Shown: piece by piece, positions 25,785 to 32,596 of the stretch
How positions within the stretch are numbered: the stretch's first letter is position 1
How the letters are laid out: the number at the start of each line of letters is the position of its first letter
Made by a program: the position numbers and the translations under genes
Notes under the pieces: generated by a model
What the model saw: only the letters and a program-made list of their open reading frames with translations
The model's database searches: none
What the model was told of the DNA's origin: nothing
Assembly: GCA_944380885.1 (NCBI GenBank)
Contig: CALWIZ010000002.1
Location: forward strand, 62,001 to 126,000
Reading direction: 5' to 3'
From: an uncultured Clostridia bacterium
GTDB taxonomy: Bacteria > Bacillota > Clostridia > Oscillospirales > Acutalibacteraceae
Length of the DNA stretch: 64,000 nt

Positions 25785-27409
25785 AGATATACCACCTCGT
25801 CGTTAGTGACCGCGTTTTTGAAAAATCTGCGTGATATGCGGTTGGCCGATGTCGTGTAAAAGCTGTTGCCCGCGAAAAATTCCCTTGCTTCCCCGTATGC
25901 GGCGGTTGAACCGGTAAAAATAAGTGCGCATATGTCGGCGTATTCCGCGCAGAACTCAATATCATGCGATACGGCAATAACCGTGGTGCCGTCTGAGCAG
26001 AGACATTTCAGTATTGCCGCAAGCTCTTTTTTATACGCCGCGTCAAGTCCTTTTGTCGGTTCGTCAAGTAAAAGAATTTTCGGCTTTGTCATTATAAGCG
26101 CCGCGAGTGCCGCACGCTGGCGTTCCCCTCCGCTCAAATCGTAGGGGTGACGTGAAAGAAATTCGCCGCAGCCTGTAATCTGCGCGGTTTTTTCCGCATC
26201 TTCCGCCGGAACACCGTGCGCTTTCGCCACCGCCTCAAGTTCTTCCCTTACGGAGTTTGACGTAAAAAGCGACATCGGGTTCTGGGGAAGGAGAGCCACC
26301 GTCTTCGGATAAAGCTCGCTTTCCTTATATTTTCCGATTTTTTTGCCAAACAGCTTTACGCTGCCGCGGTATGGCGTGTTAAGCCCCGCCATAAGCGACA
26401 GCATGGTCGATTTTCCGGCGCCGTTCGCGCCTACCACGGCAAAAAAGCTGCTTTTCGGGACAGTAAGGTTAAGGTCTTTTAAAATATCCGGAGAGCTTTT
26501 CTCATATCTGAACCAAACGTCTTTAAGCTCTGCCGCCGGCTCTGTTTCGGGAAACGGCTCGCGTTCTATTTCTCCGCCGGCGGTCACCTCGCGGCTGAGA
26601 TATTCTATACCGTCCCTTACCGAAACCGGACAACTGCCGCCCAAATCAAGCGCCGAATATATCCGCATAGCGGATGGCATTGCCCCGTACATACGGCTTC
26701 CGGTGCTTTTAAGAAGCTCTCCTACTTCCTGCGGAGAACCGTCGGCGGTCAGTTTTCCGTTTTCCATAACCGCCATACGGTCGGTATAGGGCAGAATCTC
26801 CTCAAGACGGTGCTCTGAAAGTATCACCGTCGTGGCAAGCTCGCGGTTTATCCTTACAAGAGTGGATAGAAAATCCGCCGCCGCTATCGGATCAAGCTGC
26901 GCGGTCGGCTCGTCAAGCACAAGCACCTCGGGCGAGGTCGCCATTACCGAGGCAAGGTTTAAAAGCTGCTTTTGTCCGCCTGAAAGGGTGGAAACGTCAC
27001 GCTCAAACCATTCGGTTATGCCGAAAAAGCTCGCCATTTCAGCCACTCTGCGCCGTATCACGCTGTTTTCAAAGCCAAGGCTTTCAAGGCTGAACGCCAG
27101 CTCGTGCCATACCTTGTCGGTCACGATCTGGCTGTCCGGGTCCTGAAACACGAAGCCTATTTCCTCGGCGAGCACTCTTTCGGCGGTCTCCGAAAGAGGA
27201 GTGCCTTTATAAAGCAGGCTGCCGCTTCTTTCCCCGTGGGGGGTTACGGCCGGCTTAAAGTGGCGCAGCAGGGTGGTTTTTCCGCAGCCCGACGGACCGC
27301 ACAGCACAAGAAAATCCCCTCTCCCTACCGAAAGCGAAACGCTGTCCAGCGCCTTGTTTTTCTCACCGGGATATGTAAAGCTCAAATCCTTGATTTCAAA
27401 TAGGACCAT
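25745..27409 (-). CDS. ECF transporter ATPase with two fused ABC domains
   Basis: The 554-residue protein joins both energising ATPases (A1 and A2) in one chain. First domain: Walker A CGPSGCGKTT, signature LSGGQKQ, Walker B VLVLDEPTAQLD. Second domain, from about residue 290: Walker A GANGAGKST, signature LSGGERQRAAL, Walker B ILLLDEPTKGLD. GGAGG before ATG 27409 fixes the start. It overlaps both neighbours by a few codons, showing a tightly packed operon of lipoprotein, T, A and S subunits. ATP hydrolysis drives vitamin uptake. Confidence 0.92.
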   Translation of the reverse strand: MVLFEIKDLSFTYPGEKNKALDSVSLSVGRGDFLVLCGPSGCGKTTLLRHFKPAVTPHGERSGSLLYKGTPLSETAERVLAEEIGFVFQDPDSQIVTDKVWHELAFSLESLGFENSVIRRRVAEMASFFGITEWFERDVSTLSGGQKQLLNLASVMATSPEVLVLDEPTAQLDPIAAADFLSTLVRINRELATTVILSEHRLEEILPYTDRMAVMENGKLTADGSPQEVGELLKSTGSRMYGAMPSAMRIYSALDLGGSCPVSVRDGIEYLSREVTAGGEIEREPFPETEPAAELKDVWFRYEKSSPDILKDLNLTVPKSSFFAVVGANGAGKSTMLSLMAGLNTPYRGSVKLFGKKIGKYKESELYPKTVALLPQNPMSLFTSNSVREELEAVAKAHGVPAEDAEKTAQITGCGEFLSRHPYDLSGGERQRAALAALIMTKPKILLLDEPTKGLDAAYKKELAAILKCLCSDGTTVIAVSHDIEFCAEYADICALIFTGSTAAYGEAREFFAGNSFYTTSANRISRRFFKNAVTNDEVVYLCRKQKENTAAAR

Positions 27410-28260
27410 TTTATTTCCTCCGTTAAACACAGCGCCGCCGGAATATTCAGAAGCGCCGCGTAAAGGGTATAGGTTATTACGGCGTAAGGGCCGGTTTTAA
27501 TGCCCGAAAAAAGCGGAAAATATGCACTTCTGACGGCGCCTGTACCGGCTGCAGCCGCGGCGGCAGCGGTAAGTACGAGCATTACGGCAAGCACCGCGCC
27601 GTCGAGCAGCGTAAACCTGAAGCGTGAAAACGCCGTCCTGCCCGGCAGACCGTAGCCGCGGCATTTCATCGAGTCAGCCGTGTCCGCCGCGTCCTCAAAG
27701 CTGCGCAGCAGCAGCGCGTATATCACCGTAAGCCCTCTTTTTATCCTGCCGTAAAGACCTGCCGGAGTTCCGTACGACAGGCGCTGTGCCTCATTTATCT
27801 GTCTTGCCTTTGCCGTGACCTGCGGCACAAAGCGAAGTATCATTGAAAAAAGCAGAGAAAGAGAGGGAGAGACCTTAGCAAACAGGAACATAATCTTTTC
27901 CGATGTCATAATCCTGCTGAAGCAGGCGAACCAGATTATAACAGTCATAAGCACAGTGCCTGAAACAGCTCCGTATATAACCGATTCAAGGGTTATCGGG
28001 TTGCCGTTTATATAAAGCAGCACCGTAGCCCCCTCGTGATTGAAGGCAGTGTTGACCGCCGCCGCCGCGATTATCGCCGGAACCGAAAAAAGCAGGTACC
28101 GAAGCGCTTTGACTCCGCTTAGCACACATAGCAGGACAAGCGCCGAAGCGAACGACACCGCAAGCATGACCGGCGAGGAGGAAACCATCGAGAAAACAAT
28201 ACAGACCGCGAAGAAAATAAAGCTAACCCACGGGTGCAGTGTGTCAAACGCTCTGCCCAT
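27382..28260 (-). CDS. ECF transporter transmembrane (T) component
   Basis: This 292-residue protein has five or six helices and the EcfT coupling region with two Ala-Arg-Gly-like helices, here SFEDAADTADSMKCRGYG and preceding SYGTPAGLYGR. It begins LHPWVSFIFFAVCIVFSM, a typical EcfT start. It couples the ATPases to the S component. The start overlaps the lipoprotein stop by one base (TAATG). Confidence 0.9.
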   Translation of the reverse strand: MGRAFDTLHPWVSFIFFAVCIVFSMVSSSPVMLAVSFASALVLLCVLSGVKALRYLLFSVPAIIAAAAVNTAFNHEGATVLLYINGNPITLESVIYGAVSGTVLMTVIIWFACFSRIMTSEKIMFLFAKVSPSLSLLFSMILRFVPQVTAKARQINEAQRLSYGTPAGLYGRIKRGLTVIYALLLRSFEDAADTADSMKCRGYGLPGRTAFSRFRFTLLDGAVLAVMLVLTAAAAAAAGTGAVRSAYFPLFSGIKTGPYAVITYTLYAALLNIPAALCLTEEIKWSYLKSRI

Positions 28261-28772
28261 TATTCCTCACCGTAAATATTGCCTATATCCTGACCTAATT
28301 CGCAGGTGTAAAGCACACGCACATTATCCCCGTCCTTTAGCTTTACCGCATTTGCCCCGACCGTCGGGAACTCGCCGTTGACGCTGAACATCCAGCCTGA
28401 AAGCTCACCGCAGTCAAACGCGTAAAGGTTGGCTATACCCTCTATATACTTGCTGTCGTACGCTGGGGTGGAATTAAATTCCATGTGAATGCCATTTTTG
28501 CGGGTCACGTCGGCGAGCAGGTCAAAAACTGTGTCACCCTCGTCTATCGCCGCCACGCATTCCGGAAGAATTATACCGTCCGGCGGAATAATATCCTTTT
28601 TGTCTGGGTCGAGCATATCCATATTGTCAAGCACCGTTTTGCATTCTATCGTCACCGTGCAGGACGCCTGTCCCTCTTCAGGCACCGTGTCGGAGGAAAC
28701 CCCGCCCGGCAGCTCAACGCTGCAGCCGCAGAGAATAAAAAGCACCGCGATAAGCGGCAGGAGCCTTTTCAT
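28260..28772 (-). CDS. DUF4430 lipoprotein of an ECF uptake operon
   Basis: The 170-residue protein has a lipoprotein signal (LFILCGCS, Cys near residue 16-18) and one DUF4430 domain: VTIECKTVLDNMDMLDP, TVFDLLADVTRKNGIHMEF, YIEGIANLYAFDCGELSGWMFSVNGEFP and a final VRVLYTCELGQDIG. DUF4430 is related to the C-terminal beta domain of transcobalamin and intrinsic factor. As first gene of the ECF operon it is probably the extracellular ligand-collecting subunit. Corrinoid binding is inferred, not shown. Confidence 0.85.
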   Translation of the reverse strand: MKRLLPLIAVLFILCGCSVELPGGVSSDTVPEEGQASCTVTIECKTVLDNMDMLDPDKKDIIPPDGIILPECVAAIDEGDTVFDLLADVTRKNGIHMEFNSTPAYDSKYIEGIANLYAFDCGELSGWMFSVNGEFPTVGANAVKLKDGDNVRVLYTCELGQDIGNIYGEE

Positions 28773-29016
28773 ATTTTATATACCTCTTTCATATCGCATT
28801 ACCTTAATATTTTAACCGAGTAACGCCGCAAGGTCAAGCACCCTGCCGCCATTGAATTAAATTATTATAAAAAATAAAATAAATTTATAATCCCGCCGTA
28901 ATTTCCGAAAAATATTTCAAAAAAGCGTTAATTTTTAATAGAAAAAACGCTTTTATGAGTGCTAAAATGCAGATAAGATACAAATTTTTTTTGCTGAGAA
29001 AAGGAAGGGTGCGGAT

Positions 29017-29568
29017 ATGGATAAAAAAGAAGCGTTTGTCAGCCGTATAACTGAGGAATACGGGGTAAACTGCGGAATCTGCGATGTAGATAAAAAGATT
29101 TTTCATTCCGAGCTGCGAGGGGCGTGCGAGGTGAATACTTGCGGAAATTTCGGCAAGTGCTATACCTGTCCTCCTTTTGTGGGAGAAGCTGAGGAGTGTA
29201 TTGAAAAAGCCTCGTCATATAAAACGGTGATAGTATATCAGAAGATTTATCCGCTTGAGGACAGCTACGATTTTTACGGCATGGTCGAGGCGGGCAAGGA
29301 ATTTCACTCGGTGATACAGGCGGTCTCGGCGCTCGCAAAAGAAAAATTCCGGTCGCCCCTTACTCTGGGCGCGGGAGGCTGCCGGCTGTGCGAAAGCTGC
29401 GCGGCGAAAACCGGCGAGCCCTGCCGTCATCCGGACGAAACCGTGGCGTCGCTTGAGTCTTACTGTATACAGGTGTCAGAGCTTGCGGTGCTAGCCGGAA
29501 TGAAGTACATAAACGGGCAGAATACGGTTACATATTTCGGCGGCATATTCCTCGGCGAAGAGGAATAA
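29017..29568 (+). CDS. DUF2284 metal-binding protein
   Basis: The 183-residue soluble protein has the DUF2284 Cys pattern: CGICDV, RGACEVNTCGNFGKCYTCPPFVG, then GGCRLCESCAAKTGEPCRHP. The many Cys residues suggest one or more iron-sulfur clusters. Members are often encoded beside corrinoid proteins and MtaA-type methyltransferases, as here, but no reaction is established. GGAAGGG precedes the ATG. It is the only member of this cassette that looks undamaged. Confidence 0.85.
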   Translation: MDKKEAFVSRITEEYGVNCGICDVDKKIFHSELRGACEVNTCGNFGKCYTCPPFVGEAEECIEKASSYKTVIVYQKIYPLEDSYDFYGMVEAGKEFHSVIQAVSALAKEKFRSPLTLGAGGCRLCESCAAKTGEPCRHPDETVASLESYCIQVSELAVLAGMKYINGQNTVTYFGGIFLGEEE

Positions 29569-29690
29569 AAGGCGGCTGAAAAATACGGCGGATTAAAATA
29601 AAATACCAAAAATCAATATTTTTTGCAATATTTTTGAGTTTTTATCTGTTAAAATCAAAATAAAGAAATTGATGAAAAGGAGTAGTACAT

Positions 29691-29996
29691 ATGGCGATTT
29701 TAGACGAAATCAGCGAGTTTTTACAGAAGGGCAGAGCCCTGATAGTAAAGGAAAAGGTTCAGGCGGCTATTGACAACAATGCCGACATAATCTGCTGTTC
29801 GGCGCTGCTCACCACCACAATGGGCGAGATGAAGAACGTTGTCGAGTGCGCCAAGGAAAAGGGAATACGCGACAAGGTAAAGATCATGGTAGGCGGAGCG
29901 CCCGTAACACAGAGCTTCTGCGACTCAATCGGCGCCGACTGCTACACCTCTGACGCGGCTTCTGCCGCCGACGCGGCGCTTGCGTTCTGCTCATAA
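29691..29996 (+). CDS. Corrinoid protein with internal deletion (remnant)
   Basis: The 101-residue product starts exactly like an MtbC/MtaC-type corrinoid protein (MAILDEISEFLQKGRA) and ends like one (NADIICCSALLTTTMGEMKNVV ... KIMVGGAPVTQSFCDSIGAD). Full-length members have about 210 residues. The helical cap and the DxHxxG cobalamin-ligand motif that should lie between are absent. The junction falls at KEKVQAAIDNN, where the normal N-terminal and C-terminal parts look alike, so a deletion between short repeats is likely. A strong AAGGAG ribosome site remains. The product should not bind a corrinoid in the usual base-off/His-on way. Confidence 0.8.
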   Translation: MAILDEISEFLQKGRALIVKEKVQAAIDNNADIICCSALLTTTMGEMKNVVECAKEKGIRDKVKIMVGGAPVTQSFCDSIGADCYTSDAASAADAALAFCS

Positions 29997-30109
29997 AAAC
30001 GGATAAAACGGCGCTTTCAGAAATTCGCCGGAAAAGTGCCACGGATTTTTATTCGAGGCGCTTTTTTATATGCCGTAAAGGTAAAATTATCCTTTATGAG
30101 CGATAAATG

Positions 30110-30138
30110 TTGATTTATCGGTTTTTTCAAGTTAAAAT
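30110..30138 (+). promoter_or_regulatory. Promoter of the PocR-type regulator gene
   Basis: TTGATT (30110-30115), a 17-base spacer and TAAAAT (30133-30138), about 34 bases before the ATG at 30172. Confidence 0.5.
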
Positions 30139-30171
30139 ATAATAAAATAATCCGTAAAGGGAGGTGTTGTC

Positions 30172-31084
30172 ATGGCTTCGGAGAATAAAAAAAGCGGAAT
30201 CGCTATGCAAAAATATGAGCGGGCTGTGCGGCGCCTCCTGTGCATTTTTGTCGCTTGAGCCGGACATAAAGCTTTCCTGCGTGGGGGAAGACTGGCTGTG
30301 CAGCAGGTACTGCGGCTGTGATTACTGCAATACTCTGCATTACGGCTGCAGCGAGGCATACCGCTGGAACGGAAAATATGTGTTTTACTGTCCTAAGGGC
30401 CTTGTGTTTATCGCCGCGTCGATAGCCGACGAGCAGGGAAGCCTTTCGGGAGGAATGGTGCTGGGACCGGTCGTGATGGGCGAGCCGGACGATACCATAG
30501 GTATGTTTGAAAACGCGGATTTCTGCAAGAGCGTGTCGGAGCTTCCGGTGTGGGACACGTCAAAGGTGCGCTATGCCGAGGAAATTTTAAGCGCGGTTGC
30601 GGCGTCGGTGTCGGGCTCGGCACAGAACCGGTACGGCACATATGTATACGAGCAGGAAAAAATGCTTTCCGAGCTTTATGAGATTCAGGACGAGCTGAGA
30701 AACGACAGCGACGATTCGGCGTTTCTCATACGCAGCGAAAAGGAGCTTAACAGCCTTATCGCCAATAAGGACAAGGACGGGGCGCAGAAGCTGCTCAACG
30801 AGATACTGGGATACATCTTTTTTACCGGAAAAGCGGATCTGTCCACGATAAAGGCAAGGCTTATAGAAATGCTTGTGCTGCTTTCGCGCTCGGCTATCGA
30901 CGCGGGCGCCGGCATACAGGAGATACTGCTTTTCAACGAGGGCAATATAAAGCAGATAGAGGAAATTTCCTCTATTGAGGATATGAGCGCCTGGATAACG
31001 GTTATAATGCACCGGTTTATACATTACTCGTTCGATTTCTCAAGCGTAAAGCATTCGGATATTATGTATAAGATAATGCAGTAA
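30172..31084 (+). pseudogene. PocR-domain regulator, frameshifted and C-terminally truncated
   Basis: The body encodes a PocR-type ligand-binding regulator (GLCGASCAFLSLEPDIKLSC, CDYCNTLHYGCSEAYRWNGKYVFYCPKGLVFIA). The start with the good ribosome site (AGGGAGG, ATG 30172; MASENKKSGIAMQKYE) is in another frame and stops at 30258. The shift equals loss of 5 bases, as if one GAGCT of a TATGAGCTGAGCGGG original had slipped out near 30215. A GTG at 30164 is in the domain frame but lies inside the ribosome site. At the end, the frame stops after SDIMYKIMQ, without the AraC-type HTH such regulators usually have, and runs into MtaA-coding sequence. Two defects suggest a dead gene. Confidence 0.7.
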
Positions 31085-31122
31085 AGGAGCTTATTTCCGA
31101 CCCGGAGCTTCAGGCAAAGGGT

Positions 31123-31989
31123 ATGAAAGCCGTTGCCGACCGCAACAGGGCTTCGGCTTCGGTCAGCATGATGGATCTCTCGGTCGAGGCTGAGGCGTTC
31201 GGCTCGGTGATAAGGGTTTCGGACGACGAGGTACCGACCGTAATCGGAGCGATAGCTTCAGACGAGGAAGAGGCGAAAGCGCTCAAGGTTCCGGAGGTAG
31301 GTGCCGGAAGAACAGGGCTTTACATAAAGGCTATTGAAAAAGCGGTGCAGCTTATAACCGACCGTCCGGTGCTTGCCGGTATAATCGGACCTTTCTCCCT
31401 TACGGGTCGTCTTATCGATGTGAACGAGGCGATGATAAAGTGCTATGAGGAGCCTGAAATGGTGCATATAGTGCTGGAAAAAGCCGCTCAGTTCCTTATA
31501 GAATACGCGAAAGCCTACAAGGCGGTCGGAGCGAACGGTATAGTAATAGCCGAGCCGCTCGCGGGTCTTCTTTCGCCTGACCTTACCGAGGAGTTCTCCG
31601 AGCCTTATGTAAAGCGCATAGTCGACGCCGTGCAGGATGATGAGTTTGCGGTCGTGTACCATAATTGCGGCGACTGCACGATAAGACAGATTGACTTGAT
31701 TTTAAGAACAGGCGCGCTTGCTTACCACTTCGGCAACTCGATAGATATGTCGGAAATGATGAAGCACATACCGTCTGATGTGCTGGCAATGGGCAACGTC
31801 GACCCCGCCGCGCAGTTCAGGAACGGTACGCCTGAGTCTATAAAGGCGGAAACCAAACGCATAATGGGCGAATGCTGCAAGTACCCGAATTTTGTCATCT
31901 CGTCGGGCTGCGATATTCCGCCTATGAGCCCGTGGGAGAATATCGACGCTTTCTTTGAGGCGGCGGCTGAATTCTACGGCGATAAATAA
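31123..31989 (+). CDS. MtaA/UroD-family corrinoid methyltransferase, N-terminally truncated
   Basis: The 288-residue product belongs to the uroporphyrinogen decarboxylase-like superfamily that includes MtaA/MtbA methylcobamide:CoM methyltransferases. Visible motifs are SVSMMDLSVEAEAFG, VLAGIIGPFSLTGRL, IAEPLAGLLSP, VVYHNCGDC (likely His-x-Cys zinc site), MGNVDPAAQF and SSGCDIPPMSPWENI. The same frame continues upstream of the ATG as VKELISDPELQAKG, normal family sequence, back to about 31081, and then breaks off in the PocR gene. About 30 N-terminal residues seem lost. No good ribosome site precedes ATG 31123. Probably a remnant. Confidence 0.75.
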   Translation: MKAVADRNRASASVSMMDLSVEAEAFGSVIRVSDDEVPTVIGAIASDEEEAKALKVPEVGAGRTGLYIKAIEKAVQLITDRPVLAGIIGPFSLTGRLIDVNEAMIKCYEEPEMVHIVLEKAAQFLIEYAKAYKAVGANGIVIAEPLAGLLSPDLTEEFSEPYVKRIVDAVQDDEFAVVYHNCGDCTIRQIDLILRTGALAYHFGNSIDMSEMMKHIPSDVLAMGNVDPAAQFRNGTPESIKAETKRIMGECCKYPNFVISSGCDIPPMSPWENIDAFFEAAAEFYGDK

Positions 31990-32011
31990 AATCAAATAAG
32001 AAGATAGGAAA

Positions 32012-32318
32012 GTACGGTTCTGCGGGCGCCGCCCGTAAGATTAAAAGGGAATCCGGTCGGAATCCGGAACAACCGCCATTACTGTATCTGACGCAAGAGA
32101 GCGTATGCCATTGGATTTTTCCGAGAAGGCGGCTCTGCCCTTTAAAAGGGGTTCACAAGTCAGGAGACCTGCCGTATTTTTTAGGTTCACACAGCTTTGG
32201 TGAGAAGAGTGCAGCCGTTTATCAGCACGGAATACAGTTCTGCGGTACAGCCGCGCCCTGTATGTCTTTCCGTGCCGGTATATGCTGCACTCTTTCCGGA
32301 AAACGGAAAGAGTTTTTT
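32012..32318 (+). promoter_or_regulatory. Adenosylcobalamin riboswitch with expression platform
   Basis: The aptamer (about 32012-32177) shows the classic conserved strings of the cobalamin class: AAAAGGGAATCCGGT, GGAATCCGGAACAACCGCC, TTACTGT, GCCATTG, GAGAAGGCGG and AAGTCAGGAGACCTGCC. TACGG/CCGTA close it. AGAGTGCAGC (32206-32215) can pair with GCTGCACTCT (32284-32293) as antiterminator, and this pairing invades the left arm of the terminator at 32290-32318. In known members cobalamin binding turns transcription off. It controls the three genes to 35408. Together with the leader it fills the 347-base gap after the methyltransferase remnant. Confidence 0.95.
32290..32318 (+). terminator. Riboswitch-controlled terminator
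   Basis: CTCTTTCCG pairs perfectly with CGGAAAGAG over a 5-base loop and six T follow. Its left arm overlaps the antiterminator partner of the cobalamin riboswitch. Confidence 0.9.
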
Positions 32319-32336
32319 GATTTTGTGAGGGAAAAG

Positions 32337-32546
32337 ATGAACGGAGAAAAGAAAGAATGGGCGGTTGAGAGGCTTACTGAAAAAAGCCGTGAGACCGGAA
32401 GACTGCCTAAAAAGGAAGATTTCGACCCGGTCACGCTTTCACGGATTAAGGCATTTTTGGGACCGTGGCCGAGGGCGCTCGAGGCAGCTGGCTTAAAAGA
32501 GCGCAAAGCCGCCGCAGGGGGCGGAAAAAGAGGAAATAACCGGTAA
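32337..32546 (+). CDS. Small protein with homing-endonuclease-associated repeat
   Basis: The 69-residue protein carries one copy of the HNH-associated DNA-binding repeat: TGRLPKKEDFDPVTLSRIKAFLGPWPRALEAAGLK, the pattern of a short helix-turn-helix module normally found in multiples beside HNH nucleases. No nuclease domain is present. The tail is Lys/Gly-rich and basic. GAGGG precedes ATG 32337, just past the riboswitch terminator, so it is the first gene under cobalamin control. A regulator of this operon is possible but unsupported. Confidence 0.7.
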   Translation: MNGEKKEWAVERLTEKSRETGRLPKKEDFDPVTLSRIKAFLGPWPRALEAAGLKERKAAAGGGKRGNNR

Positions 32547-32596
32547 AACCGGATAATTTCATAATACAGCAAAGATTTTTAAAAGGAGTTTTCAGA

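Noticed and set aside
25866..27403. Plus-strand frames opposite the ECF ATPase gene
   Set aside because: They mirror the reverse complement of the two ABC domains and have no independent coding evidence.
28921..28954. AAAAGCGTT/AACGCTTTT inverted repeat as a riboswitch or terminator
   Set aside because: It lies between divergent genes, its loop is 16 bases of A/T-rich sequence and no conserved riboswitch strings surround it. It may be an operator, but nothing supports more.
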